Shown: piece by piece, positions 1-12,490 of the stretch
Numbering within the stretch: the stretch's first letter is position 1
Layout: each line of letters begins with the position of its first letter
Source: Piper betle
Lineage: Eukaryota > Streptophyta > Magnoliopsida > Piperales > Piperaceae
Assembly: GCA_033002965.1 (NCBI GenBank)
Contig: JAURVB010014815.1
Span: forward strand, 1-64,000
Direction of reading: 5' to 3'
DNA length: 64,000 nt
Notes under the pieces: generated by a model
What the model saw: only the letters and a program-made list of their open reading frames with translations
Told to the model about the DNA's origin: nothing
Databases searched by the model: none
Translations under genes and position numbers: made by a program

Positions 1-3000
1 ATCCACGGTCCAGGATGATCTGCTGACATCACCACAACTCTTGGAGTTCCAGCACATTTACTGGAAAGCCCATGGTGCACTCTAGCTTGCTGGTCGACCC
101 TCATGGTTCACCATGGCTAGACCTGGTACCGATCCTGCACACAACATGCTCGAGACCGCTTAGCACACAGTACCGGCTCCAAACTCACTCGGACCCGGGT
201 GCCCACACGTCAATCTCCACACCAGGTTAGTCTTGCCTGGTATTTTGATCGAACAATCAGCTGGCACGCCAAGTGGTGCTCGCTCGGCACGCACATCTGG
301 TTCCTGGCATCCTTCTCAGTCCCCACACGCTACTGCTGCCCACATGCTCGGCCATGGTGCACGGTCACCTGCACGCTCGCGCACCCGGTACTGCTCTTGG
401 CACGGCAGGACCTCGCATGCGCCTGGTTCCCGTTGGCTCGGTACCTGGTAGCGGCCTATTCGCTCGCTACACCCGCCATCGGCACACGACATTGTGACCA
501 GTCATTGTCCCGGCACGCATGCACGCCCGATAGACGTTGCACCCGACGGTTCCCCAACTATACTCCAACATGATGCATGGTTCCGGTAGGTTGTTCCACC
601 ACACGAATAACACCGGCTATCTGCCTTTGATATGGGATTCGCTAGGGACAACCGCCAAACCTTAGCACCCGACTTTCCCACAAGCTAAGCCTGTAACACA
701 CGGCAAGCCGAATCAAACTAAGTAAACCTGGACAAGTCAGGGTGAAAGTTGAGTCAAGAATTGATCGCAATCGATATGGTGATCACAATCGATTGGGTTG
801 AATGGGTCAAGCGAACTGGCAAACAAAGTTTAAAACCCAAACCTACGGCCCTGTGTTATAGTTGTGGTTCATGGAGTAAACTAACCCACGTAGTATGTTA
901 CCTGTCGGGTTTGACAACCCATGTATTACTACAGGGGTTATGTTTCATGTAAGCATGGTTAGCCAAGGTGTTAGATGTGCCGCCATTACATACACTCAGT
1001 TGAGCACCAGCAATAGAGGCTTATGTTTACAACTTATGATTTTGGGAGCCAGGGCTCGTATGTTATTGCTTCTTGAGTTAAGGCTCACTTATTGCAGCTC
1101 AGTGGCCGTTTTGCGTAGATTTGTAGCTTAGGGTTGTGTTCACGCGTGCTTTGCATTGGTTTAGTAGTGGATTAAGTGGTTTTAGTTGCTTGGCATGACG
1201 ACTTGCTAGCTCTAGATGAGTCCTACAGCTCTCATCAGCATGACCCATTTGATTCTCCGGTTTCATCATTTGTCCCTTTGATTTTCACATTTCTGCTACT
1301 CAACGGCGCGGCACTGAGGTTCCAAGGCCACGGCACTGCCCGACATGCATGACTTCCCCAGTGTGTGAAATGCTGTGCTGCTCACTTACCAGGGCTATGG
1401 CGCTTCCCATGTGCTTCGCGTGGGTTCCAGGCCATGCCAGGACACGGCGTTCAGTGATGTTGTGCCCGTTGAGTTTTTAAAGACTCCACCATTCTCCTTC
1501 TATTTCTTCCCTCTTCACCCCCATTGTGCCCGCTCCTTCCCTCCTCCTCCTCACCTCCACCACTCCCCTTCACCTCCTCCACGTATCTACCACCTCATTC
1601 TTGCTGCCAGAGCATCCTCCTTCATGCGTAGATTGTCTTCCCATGATGTACGTTTTTCTCACATTTTTCTTCGTTTTAGGTGTGGTATCGCGTTAGGCTG
1701 TTGTAGAATATTGTAGATCTTATTAGAAAATGGAAGATTAGATATTTACCATATTATTTACTACGAGTTGGTGTGATTTGCACGACGGACTGTTAGATTT
1801 AATAAAAAATATGATTTTGATACGTAAATAATATACAAATATGATTTTTATATGTCTTCAACAGTTAAATTAAGGGTAATTACGTGATAGATAAATATCA
1901 TTAGTATAAAAGCGAATGAAGTTAAATTTTAATATTTATTTTGGGGTAAATTAATTAAATTGGGAAAATTTCCAATTTTCATACCTCATCCGAAGTTAAT
2001 CAAGGTAATTAGCGTTAATTACTTTAATTGTAAATAATTAATAGATTAGAAGCTCCAAAACTTATTGTTGCCAAAATAATTAGTGTATGTATTGACTAAG
2101 TAATATAGCAGTATATATAGTTCCCAGAGGAAGCGTACGCACAAAATTCAATAATGTTATGCCTAAATAAAAAATGACTACACTACAAAAAGAAAATAAA
2201 AATAAACGACCAAGTGGCCAGTAACAATGAAAAGAAGAGGAAGAGAAGCAAGTCAACAAGTCAATGAGAAAATAAATCGAGAAGCAATGATGACATAATA
2301 ATATATTAATGCTCATTTTCCTTCATTAATTATTTACGTCGGGTTGGTAAACTAAGGAACATATAAATATTTATAACAGGCTCTCACTTCTTATTACAAA
2401 CTTAAAATTTTAGAAAGCTTAAGCTATATTTGCAAGCAAATCTCTTAATGCTAATATATTAAACTCAACCTTCAACGGTTGTCTAAGAGAAATAGGTATA
2501 TCTCTATTCTATTCTCGAAACACCTCACCTAGTTTGTTAAGGTGTGAATAGTGTTGAGAAAAATCCCCAAAATTAGCATATTCACAAATAGAGGGTATTT
2601 ACTTTATGATAAATTTAACATCCCTAAACTTAAGTGGTATCAAGTCTCTTTTTCACATAAATATTGGTCATGTACTTTTTGCATTAAGTAAAAAGGCTAA
2701 ATAAACAACCCAACACTAAAATCACATAAAATAGAAGAAAGACATTGTTACCATTAAATCATTTCACCAAGACAACCCCTAATTAAAAAGGTTACCCCCA
2801 TAGACAAATGCATTAAATATATCGCAAAGCACTTGAATTGTGAAGTAAAATAAAAAGGAAGAAGAAACTCATGGGCATACCAACTTCTTTTGAATGAAAA
2901 ACTACCTTGAATGTTCGGAGTGATCCCTCAGAATGAAGAGAAAGAAGTGAGGAATATGAGTGGATGAACCTAAGAAGTGGCCAACGACCTCTTTATATAG

Positions 3001-3840
3001 TTGCTTCCATTCGTTCATTTTTTATTTGAATTTTCTTTCTTAATGCAAGGCAGTTTTCCACATCATTCTCTAGTTCAAATGTGCTCCATGGTTTTTTATT
3101 TACCAAAGTTAGATGCCCGTTCCCTCGTATTTAATAGTTATGAGCGTCCCAACAATTTGTTATTTTTAAGAGTTGCTCCTTGTGTTGTTTTGGACAATTT
3201 CTTGGAACTATTGCATCAAAATTTTGCTCCTAGACTAGAATTTTCGACATGAGAGAGTAACTCTTCAGGTGGTCTTCACTCCTCAAATTCCTTTCTCCTA
3301 TTAACCATAAATTTATTATCAGTTAAACTAAAATTTTCCATAAATCAAAGTTTTATTTGAAAAATAAAAAATTTATAAAATATTGAGAAATTAACAAGAT
3401 ATTTTTCTCATTCCAAACCAAAAGGTATACAAAATAATATCCAGATAATAACTCTTTTGGAATACCACGACTCTCTAAAAGCCACCCTTTTCAATGCACA
3501 TAACTTAACCATTACCAACTTGTATTCTCGTTAGAATTAAGTATCTCGCCTAGTAATTCACATCATCTATTCACAAAGCATCCTAGTTATAATTGAAACC
3601 TTGATGATAATTTTACGTAGATTATGTAAAACTCGTGACCCTAGTCGGAGTTTTATAATCATAGACGGTCAGTTTGACTGTTATTTTTAGTCGAGTCAAT
3701 TTCATAGCACGCGCACTGAACCAAGGTCGATCGTGTGTTATGAATCATAAGGGTCATGTGTGCCCAAGTATATTATGATAATGCCATAAATACAGCAGAA
3801 AGAATGAGTTATCGAGAATATGTGAGTATGTCGCGGCTAC
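1..3840. other. Anonymous intergenic DNA
   Basis: No gene is supported. The first 700 bases are GC-balanced and full of short recurring words (CATGGT, GGCACG); open frames there are short, overlapping and resemble no family I know. A C/T-rich tract near 1480-1600 looks like an LTR leader or 5' UTR, but no coding frame follows it. From about 1740 to 3840 the DNA is AT-rich with no convincing exon. Decayed retroelement sequence is the likeliest content, but I see no defined LTR ends. Confidence 0.5.
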
Positions 3841-3842
3841 TT

Positions 3843-3856
3843 TATATATATATATA
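3843..3856. repeat. (TA)n tract, left flank of GC-rich element A
   Basis: A short TA run borders element A on its left. TA runs also lie at the A/B junction (4756-4764) and at the right of element B (5600-5637), so both elements appear to have entered TA microsatellite DNA. Confidence 0.8.
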
Positions 3857-4755
3857 ATGTAAAGTGAAGAAGAGCAAGGGGCAAGTGAAAAAACCTCTGC
3901 CCCAAGCTCTTCTCTGGGCCGTCCGATTATAAGGACGACCAGATCCCATATTAAAAAAAAATTCCAAAAATACCCCCGCTCCACCGCCGTCGTCGCCGCC
4001 CCGTCGCCGCCGCGCGCCTCCCTCCTCCTCGCTCCGCCGCCGCGATGGCCGCCCAGCCGCGGACGCCCATCCGCCCCGCTCCTCCATCGACCCCGTCGCA
4101 GCCGGCCGGGGGTGGGCGAGGCGGGGCGAGGGCGGCATGGGGGGCCGGAGGCGGAGCGCCGCGTCCTCGCATCTGGCCGCCGGGCGGTCGCGGCGCTCCG
4201 CCTCCGCCCCCATGCCGCCCTCGCCCGCCGCGCCCACCCCCGGCCGGTCGCGACGGAGTCTGATGTGGAGCGAGCGGCATGGAGCGTCCGTGGCGGGAGC
4301 CTGGGGAGGGAGGACGGGGGTGGCGGCCGGGGAGGGAGGGGGCGACGACACGGCGGAGCAGTGCCGCGCCCAGATCTGGCCGTGGCGGGCGCCGGGGCAG
4401 GGGCCGGGGCGGGCGCCGGGGCGGGGGCCGGGCGGCGCCGGGGCGGGGGCAGCGGGCGCCGGGCGGGGCCGCAGGCGCCGGCAGGGGCCGGGGCGAGGCG
4501 CCGGGCGCGGGGGCCGGGGCCGTGGCGGGCGCCGGGCCAAGGGTCGGCCACCCTCCCCCGCCATGGCGGCGGCGCTCCGCCTCCGCCCCTCCATATGATC
4601 TCGGACCGTTCTTCTAATCGGACGGTCCGGATCAAATTAAAATTTTTTTTTAAAAAAAAATCTAATAAATCTGGGCCGTCCTTGTAATCGGATAGCCCAG
4701 ATCATTGTGGCGCAGAAAGCCGATTTCCTGCCTCTGGCGCAGGAAATCGGCTCTC
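3857..4755. mobile_element. GC-rich non-autonomous element A with hairpin ends
   Basis: An 899-bp segment between two TA runs. Each end carries two inverted-repeat modules. The outer one is a hairpin containing CTCTGCC or GCCTCTGGCGCAG words, for example CGATTTCCTG...CAGGAAATCG near 4721-4750. The inner one is a palindrome of the type ATCTGGGCCGTCCGATT facing AATCGGATAGCCCAGAT, near 3913-3946, 4600-4630 and 4671-4704. The centre (about 3970-4590) is extremely GC-rich with tandem GGGGCCGGGGCGGGCGCC-like units. Long open frames exist on both strands only because the composition lacks stops; I see no transposase. TA-flanked non-autonomous elements such as rice Micron are a known precedent, but membership is not shown here. 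Confidence 0.6.
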
Positions 4756-4764
4756 TATATATAT
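4756..4764. repeat. TATATATAT between elements A and B
   Basis: Nine bases of alternating TA separate the terminal hairpin of element A from that of element B. It is probably what remains of a microsatellite that received two insertions. Confidence 0.75.
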
Positions 4765-5596
4765 GGGTAAAGGTTTCCTGTGCAGAGGCAGGAAACCCTT
4801 ACTCTGCCAGGATAATCTGGGCCGTCCGATTAGGATCAGCAGCGCCCAGATTTGATAAAAAAGTTGCTCACCACCCCTCCTTCGCCAGTGGGCCGGATCC
4901 GGCCGCGGCCGGTCGGCGGGAGGTGGGCGAGGCGGGGCGAGGGCGGCGTGGGTGGCAGAGGGAGAAGGGGAGGCGACGTCCTGGATCCGGAGGGCCGCAG
5001 AAGGGGGCGGAGGAGAAGGGGAGGGCGGCGTGGAGTAGGCGGCGGGGGGAGGGGGCGGGTGGGGAGGTCGAGGGGAGGGCGGGGGTGGCGAGGCGTGGCG
5101 AGGGCTGGGCGGGCTGCGGGGAAGGGGGCGAGGGGTGGTGGAGGGCTAGGGTGGAGGTGAGGGCGAGCCCTCACCCTCCACCGCATCAGCCCTCCGCCAC
5201 CCCCCTTGCCCCCCTTCCCCGCAGCCCGCCCAGCCCTCACCACGCCTCGAGCCCTCACCCTCCACCCACCAGCCCTCCCCACCACCCCCGCCCCCTTCCC
5301 CGCAGCCGCCCAGCCCTCGCCACGCCTCGCCACCCCCGCCCTCCCCTCGACCTCCCCCTACCCCGGCCCACCTCTCCGCCCCGCCGCCGACCCACGCCGC
5401 CCTCCCCCTCTCTCCTCCGCCCATCCATGCCGCCCCTCGCCCCGCCTCGCCCACCCCCCACCCGGCCGGCCGCCGGCGAAGGAGGGGTGGTGGAAATTTT
5501 TTTTTTTATGAAATCTAGGCCGTTCGATCATAATCGGACAACCCAGATTATTTTGTGGCGCAGGGGCACTACTCTGCCTTTGGCGCAGGGTAGCGC

Positions 5597-5599
<3 letters not shown>
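4765..5599. mobile_element. GC-rich non-autonomous element B with hairpin ends
   Basis: An 835-bp relative of element A. The left end has the hairpin GGTTTCCTGTGCAG/AGGCAGGAAACC (about 4771-4798) and then the palindrome AATCTGGGCCGTCCGATT...GCGCCCAGATT (4813-4854). The right end has AAATCTAGGCCGTTCGATC/ATAATCGGACAACCCAGATT (about 5511-5550) and then the hairpin GGGGCACTACTCTGCC...GGGTAGCGCCCC. Inside these, CCTCCTTCGCC (near 4875) and GGCGAAGGAGG (near 5477) form a further inverted pair. The core is GC-rich with strong purine/pyrimidine asymmetry and tandem words; its long ORFs on both strands are compositional. No transposase is visible. Confidence 0.6.

Positions 5600-5637
<38 letters not shown>
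5600..5637. repeat. (AT)n microsatellite
   Basis: Nineteen AT dinucleotides directly abut the right terminal hairpin of element B. Confidence 0.95.
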
Positions 5638-5640
<3 letters not shown>

Positions 5641-7860
5641 GATCGTAAAATTAATCTTAGGTTGTTTACCGCGTTACGATGTGTTATATACAGTTTGGGT
5701 GGGTTGTTAGTTATAGAGCATGTCATTATAATGTTGTGGTGTTTATTTTATTTTATGGGATTTTCCCCTATTTTTTTGTTTTTTAGGATTTATTACGAGT
5801 TAGTTATTATTCTTAACTTGAGACGGAGGTGAGTTAAGTCTTATTTATGATATTGCCACCAACCACCCCCGACCCTTTTTCTTTCCCCAAACCCTCGATC
5901 ACCACCACCTTCACCCCGGTGTTCGCCGCCACTGCCGCTGGCACCGCCTTGCCGCTGATCGTCGTTGCTAAGCCCGGCCCCAATGTCGTTGTGCCGCCTA
6001 GACCAACCCCGGCCACTGTCTAGCTGCCACGATGCCGGAATCGCCCACGGTTTCCCTAACCATCGCTGATTACTGACGACGCGAGGCATAATTACCTCCA
6101 ATTTAATTATTTAAAATTGATGATTGTTAACACAACATGCTAGAATTGATTAATTGTTGTGATGAATGTCTGATTATAGTTGAAATGATGATTTGCATGA
6201 TTTGATTGATAGTGAATGAATGTTAGTGATCTAATTAAGTAAATTAAGTTTGATCATGCTAACTGACTATAATGTAACTTAGAAAAATATAATAAAATTG
6301 TTATAAATAAGATGAGTTAGAGTTATTTCTACACGAATGATTGTTTGACCGTTGATGGATGTTGTTTGCATTGTGAGTGTGTTGATTGTGATGAGTGTGA
6401 TGCATCATTTAATTAGCAGGCATTAGCTTTTAGATTTGATGTGTAGGGATGGAGCAGGAGTTTGCCGCCTAGGCACGAGGACACGCTTGGAGCTTCTGCC
6501 AGGTCCGTTTGAACTAGCTTCTTGTTTTATCTCTATACTCCATCGTGTTTTATTTTTACAGGTAAGCAGACGCATCGAGTGGTGGATTTGTTGTATCTCA
6601 CTCCATGCGGGCCATTTAGTCGCTCGTTACTTCCAGATTAATAACCCTCGAGGATGAGATCCGTCGAGTTTGTTTTCGAAACTCAGATCCATCTCACGAT
6701 GCCTTCGGGCCTATTATATAAATCCTTACCCAGACCTATATACATGTAGTTTTCGCATTTTCAATTAGAGATGGAATGAGGGAAATTTGACGACTGTGAT
6801 ACGCGAGCGGGCATGTGCTAGTCGACGGTAGGTTTGGAACTGGTGTGCGTCCACTCCATTCCTGTGGGATCCTAACAACTCCACTTTTGAGTTCTTCAAA
6901 CCTGGAAAAGTGTGGAGGTTTATGGGTACTGCTGTGCAGTGTATGTCTAGACTTGTGGCATAAAAGGTTATTGAATGTGCATGCCTGAGAGTACTCAACT
7001 CCTATACTCAGGGCCAGGAGTAATACAAAGGATGTAGAGGGATGAGATGAATGAGAATGAATTTGCCATGCAAGAGATAGATGAAATGACCAAGGAAAGA
7101 GAATGATATGGAAAGGGGATGCTGCCGAACCGAGGTTGGCGACTCCCATTATTGCCATTGTGAGAGTTCTTGATGAAGTTTATGAGATTTTTATTCAACA
7201 GGATGGGTCAGCTCTCCTATGCCAGTTTAATATTAGTTATTTTCTAGACCAATAACACTTGTTAATGACATTTTTCTTTATATATATATATGTAGGAGAG
7301 GATTAAATACTGGATATGTCGGCTTAGACGGAGGAACAATGATGTCTCTTGCGCACAGATGTTAGATGATTGAATGTTTAATATTTTTGTTTACATGTTA
7401 TTATACCGGAAATGATGTAATTAAATGCAAAACATCATGATATGATGTGAAATGTGAACATAATGCACAGGTGGGTCTAGATCCAAGCTTCAGAGTGATT
7501 TATATAGTAGATTATAATTTTGTATGAATGAAATGTTTAATATATAGATATGTATTGTATATATTGTTTTTGATAAGGTGACCCCTAATTGCACTTTTAG
7601 AGGAGACTATGTCCGTTTTATTTCGGGAATTTTCTTGATTTCATCGGAATTATTTTGTTTTTTGTGTAAATTAGTTTGTTTGTCAACTATATAGTAGCAT
7701 GTTAGGATTTTGTGTATTCATCTATGTATTGCGATTAGTATCTTCATTTTAAGACGCCGAGAGTAGATCCTCATTAGTTGGATTTAGGTTAACTGACCTA
7801 ACCGGGACCAGTGACATTCTAGTTAGGTTCCTGAGCGTGAACTAGATTTGGGGTGTTACA
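5638..7860. repeat. LTR-like sequence ending GGGGTGTTACA
   Basis: No gene is seen. The right edge reads GGGGTGTTACA, the usual 3' terminus of many plant Gypsy-type LTRs whose 5' terminus is TGTAACACCCC. A matching start was not located, so this may be a truncated or solo LTR. A short GC-rich patch at 5850-6060 gives minor open frames on both strands that look non-coding. A TA run lies near 7280. Confidence 0.35.
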
Positions 7861-10800
7861 GATTATCCATACATATCATTAATTATGATGTTATGTGATT
7901 TGTTTGAAAGATTTATCTATGGATCATGTGAAAGTTTATATTTTTATGATAATCTCATTGTAAAATATGTTAAATTCATGATAATATATGAGAATTATGA
8001 TGAAAAGTGTGAATTCTTTGTATAAATTAAATTTAAAGTTGTATTCTAATATTTAAATATATGTTGAGTATGAATAATATAGAAAGTTAAGATTTTTACA
8101 CGTTTAATCACAAAGTTGACTTTCTCTATTCTTAGATTATTTAAAATTGGCTAGGAACATGACTCGAAGTTGATATGTAAAATACGAGGGCAATACATTA
8201 GAATTTAGAGAACTCACGTGAAATAGAACTTGTAGAGCTGGAAATAATCTTTCCAACTCAATAAAAATCATCTAAATCGGTGGTAAATATTGGATGTTAT
8301 GATTGATTTACTGCAGGTGTAATACTGTCCAATTTTATATCTGAATTCTTGTTGACTTAGGATATGCAATTGCTTATTAAAACACACATTAGACATATCC
8401 AAGTGCTTCCTAAAGGCTAGAAATAAGGTTCAAAGAATAAGAAAACTTGGTGCTTTATTTATATTTATTATGGAAGTGTTTGTAATTGGTCATTATTAAA
8501 TTATTAATTAAATACTTAATAATAATGGATATTAATCATGTATTATAATGGTAATATTGGTAATAATGGTAATATTGGTATAAATGATTAATACCATTAT
8601 GTTATAAAGGCCCTATGACATATGTTGTGTAAAATATGATCGATTTATTATAATAATGGATGACTAATGTCTAAGGGGTAGTTTATATTCATTCTGTTTA
8701 TAAATATTTATACGATACGTGATGAAATTCTATTGAATTTGATGACAGTAAAAATGAATAAATGACCCATGAAATTATAAATAAAGTATGAATTATATTT
8801 TCTTATAATTATTGTATTACAATTATTCTATTCATATATGTCATAACATTCATGCACAATCGTGTAGGATAGGATGACTAATGATACAAAGTTTATGTGT
8901 TTATTTGGGCTAGGGGCATGTTTCATATAAGTGAATGACTTCACCATGATATTTAGGTCCGTTTAGTTATTATTTAAGGAGATTTAAGATCCCTGATTGT
9001 ACGGGATTAGCCAATTTAGACATATGATTAGCCAGTTGTTGTTTTCAATCGAAAACAAAAATATATAATATGAATATGTATGATAAAAAATAAGCAAGTT
9101 AAGACATGCGACTAAGATATGTTTTTATGTTTTTATGGGTTAAGTTTAGACATTAAGTTGACAACTTAACTATTTTTAGTGGAGGTAAGGCATATAGGTA
9201 CCTAGGCCTCTTGCTCGATTTTTTATATGTTTATGACTGGTTTAGTAGACGTATAATTGTGGTGATTGCGGTGCACACTCCTTAAGCAAGGGCTCGTTTA
9301 TTGCGGAGTTGAAAAACTTTATGTTCTTTGCACGCAACTGTGTCTACAATGCATGTGATTATTTGTGGTTTAAGTTATGATGTAGCCACGTCAGTCTAAA
9401 CGTAGGTTTATTTAATGAACTAAGTATGAATAAGTTATTCAACTACTTAATTAATATTATGTTAACTTGATTTTATACAAGCTATGCTTTCAATTATGTT
9501 AGGTTATATTACAATTATGCGTTTTATTGTATTTTATGAGTTACGATTATGATATGTTATGTAATAATCAAATGGAATCATTATTTACAGAGATTAACCG
9601 ATCGTTGATTATATGTGTTTTGATTTATATTACACATTATATGTTTAACTGTGGGCGCAATATTATTAGTGATACTGAGCGGACAATGTAATGTTGTTCG
9701 TAGATACTAAGGTAAAATATGAAGATGGAATGGAGAAGCTTAGCTCTAGGAGTTTATTGCATTAAGAACTAAAAGATTTTATGGCCGAACCCGTTGAACT
9801 CAAAGGACAAGCATAGTTATTTTTATACCTTATGATTATGTGATAATATTGTTATATAGTTTTGATATTTGATAGCGGTGGCTTGGAGAAATTATTTTGT
9901 TGTGATGCTTCGTACACTTGTATTCTTATTTACGACTTTCTTTCTTTTTTTACAACTTCAACTGTTTTCTCTTTCCTCTTCTTCATTAAACCTTGCATAA
10001 TATCTTGCAACATATGAACCATTTATTCTAGTTCAGAATAATTAGTTACTCAAATGCTTGAACTGGGACTCCTACGAACAGCAAGATATATAAAACCAAG
10101 GCCAAGTAAGTTTTATTTATTATGGGTAAACAAAACAACATGCAGAATGTAGGCAAAACAAATTGGGCTGAAATTGGATAAAATAGATAGGCTTGAAAGG
10201 TCATGATGAGCCAAGCTCGACTTTATTATTTCCCAAGTAATATCACAAGTTACAATTTCGCCTTGCGAAAAAATTTATACTTGAATTCTAGATCATATTT
10301 TCTCATATATCAATTAGAAGCATAAACATCTTGAATTTTATTAAAATCAAAGCTAAGGGAATCATGAAGAATATTGTAGGGAATTCTAGAAACAACAATA
10401 ACCTACACATAAAACGACTTCCAAAAATGCTTCATGCTTTTGTTTCAAACTAACTTTTGATGTTAATTCTTCTATCATTGAATTAAGTTACAATTTAATT
10501 AAATTATATGTATTGAAAAAGGATATCCTAGTTAAACCAAACAAAAAAATCTAGCAACCTAAACTTCTAAATATGCAAACATTAAACAAACAGATATGGA
10601 CTTGAACTCCCCCCAAACTTAAGAACAGCGGTGTCCTCACAACTGCAAACTAAATCACAAGAATAGCAAAAATGAATAAGTGGATAGAAATGAAACATAG
10701 AGGATCTAGAGTAAGTCCTCCTCCATGCCTAAACTTTCATCTTCATCGATGGATTCAGGTGGTGCATTTACACCTGCAGCAAATGTTTATCCACAAACAA

Positions 10801-11500
10801 GTTGAGTGGCCAATTTTCCGCATGCTATATAAAATCCCTGAATTTTACATCAAATATCTCGTAACTTCAATTTTGTCTTCGGGTCTTTTTGTTTTGATTT
10901 TCTCATTTATACATGGTTATCCTTAATTTTATTTAGAGAATTTAAGTTTATTGTCTTATCAAAATAAAGTTCAATGGTAATAGTATTTAAAGAATCAAAA
11001 TCGCTGTAAAAATATTGATGGCAACAAAAATGGCTAGGAAGACAGCGGTGACGGGTGATGGTATTTAAGGGCAACGGCGTCGATAGCCAGAAAGGGCAAG
11101 GGAGATTAGGGCGGGCTCGTTTTCTTTTCTTACGTTTCCTTTCCTGCATCTTTTGTGGAGGAATGACCTGCAAATAAAATTTCCCGTGAGGCCTACTCAT
11201 GAGAAAACCACTTTTTGGCCCCATATGCTTTCCCTCAATCCGAAGACCAAAATTTTAAAACAAGGGGTTTTTTTGAATTTCTCTCATCTTTCAATCCGAA
11301 TACGCCCTTGTAAGTTATCAGCGTGCAAAAATTTCGGTTAAATCAGGCGAAGATAAAAATTTTCCAGATTCCGTCCCTAACGCTGGCGGCCACTCCCGTT
11401 AGTGTCCCACCGTTCCAAAATGCTCCTCATATACGTACACGACACCTCTTCGATATCGCGCTTTCCAAGAGGACCTCCTTCCACCTATCCTCCGTTTCTT
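7861..11500. other. AT-rich intergenic DNA, nothing recognisable
   Basis: Mostly AT-rich sequence without an open frame of note, intron-exon structure, tRNA or defined repeat border. The last 600 bases (about 10,900-11,500) become more balanced in composition and form the upstream region of the RPI gene. I see nothing else that I can support. Confidence 0.5.
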
Positions 11501-11507
11501 CTAATAT

Positions 11508-11517
11508 CTATATATAA
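11508..11517 (+). promoter_or_regulatory. Probable TATA box of the RPI gene
   Basis: CTATATATAA lies about 150 bases upstream of the RPI ATG. It is followed by a C/T-rich stretch (11,518-11,655) typical of a plant 5' untranslated leader. The assignment rests on position and motif only. Confidence 0.5.
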
Positions 11518-11667
11518 CCTCTTCCCTCCCACCATAGCCCTCACTCCTCCTTAGGTAGAAGAAGAGGTAGGCATCTTATCCCCTTTCTCAGGCCCCCGCT
11601 CTCCCATCCGTCCCCATCCCTTCCCCCTTCTCATTTCCCTTCGCTTCTATTGCCCCTACCAGCGGCA

Positions 11668-12490
11668 ATGGCGATATCTTTCCCGCCAGTGTTCTTCCCG
11701 GACACCCCGCCTTCCATGGACCTGCCCATTTCGGCCACCCCCATGCTGACCCAAGACGACTTGAAGCGTATCGCCGCCTACAAGGCCGTCGAGTTCGTCG
11801 AGTCGGGCATGGTCGTCGGCCTGGGCACCGGATCCACCGCCGTCCACGCCGTCGCTCGCATCGCCGACCTGCTCCGCCTCGGCGAGCTCCGCGACATCGT
11901 CGGCGTGCCCACCTCCACCGTCACCGCCGACCAGGCCCGCGCCCTCGGCATCCCCTCTCCGACCTCGACCGCCACCCCGTCGTCGACCTCGCCATCGACG
12001 GCGCCGACGAGGTCGACCCGGCGCTCAACCTCGTCAAGGGCCGCGGCGGCTCCCTCCTCCGCGAGAAGATGGTCGAGTCCGTCGCCCGCCGATTCGTCGT
12101 CATCATCGACGAATCGAAACTCGTCAATCGACTCGGCGGCAGCGGACTCGCTCTCCCGGTTGAGATCGTCAAACACTGCCCCGAGTTCACCCTGCGCCGC
12201 CTCCGGACCATGTTCGAGCCCGCCGGCGCCGTCGCCAAGCTTCGCACCAAGCCCTCCGGCTGCGGGGGCGAGCTGTTTGTGACCGAAAACGACAATTACA
12301 TCGTTGATTTGTATTTCGAGAGGGAGTGGGCGTCGGCGATTTGGAGGCGGCGAGCGACACCATCCTTCGGTTGCCCGGTGTGGCCGAACACGGCATGTTT
12401 CTGGACATGGCGACGACGCTCATAGTTGCGGGTGCCAATGGCGTCACGGTGAAGAACAAGCTTGATCGTTGCCGCAAGGCAGATGATTGA
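11668..12490 (+). pseudogene. RPI: Ribose-5-phosphate isomerase, intronless, two frameshifts
   Basis: The enzyme interconverts ribose-5-phosphate and ribulose-5-phosphate in the pentose phosphate pathway. Family signatures run in order from the ATG at 11,668: LTQDDLKRIAAYKAVEFV, the phosphate-binding GLGTGSTA, then VGVPTS, AIDGADEVDP, VKGRGGSLLREKMVE, LVNRLGGSGLALPVEIV and NYIVDLYFER. The acidic and Lys residues of DGADEVD and KGRGG..LREK, which include the family's active-site residues, are all present. The frame breaks twice, each time as if one base were missing: near 11,955 (ATCCCC then TCTCC) and near 12,324 (AGAGGGAGTGG). After the second break, a third frame carries VAEHGMFLDMATTLIVAG and NGVTVKNK to the stop at 12,488-12,490. 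Plant cytosolic RPI genes are usually intronless and about 270 residues, so overall size fits. Either a young pseudogene or homopolymer errors in the assembly. The short N-terminus argues against a plastid transit peptide. Confidence 0.85.

Noticed and set aside
199..573. 124-residue ORF near the left edge
   Set aside because: Overlapped by other frames; Cys/His/Trp-rich composition without any recognisable motif.
3754..5648. Many long ORFs on both strands (up to about 310 residues), rich in Arg, Pro, Gly and Ala
   Set aside because: They overlap in nearly all frames, follow the extreme GC content of the repeats, and show no conserved domain.
11650..12282. 210-residue plus-strand ORF read straight through
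   Set aside because: Its second half (Ser/Thr/Ala-rich) is the wrong frame of RPI after the first 1-base loss, and its first codon is TTG rather than ATG.
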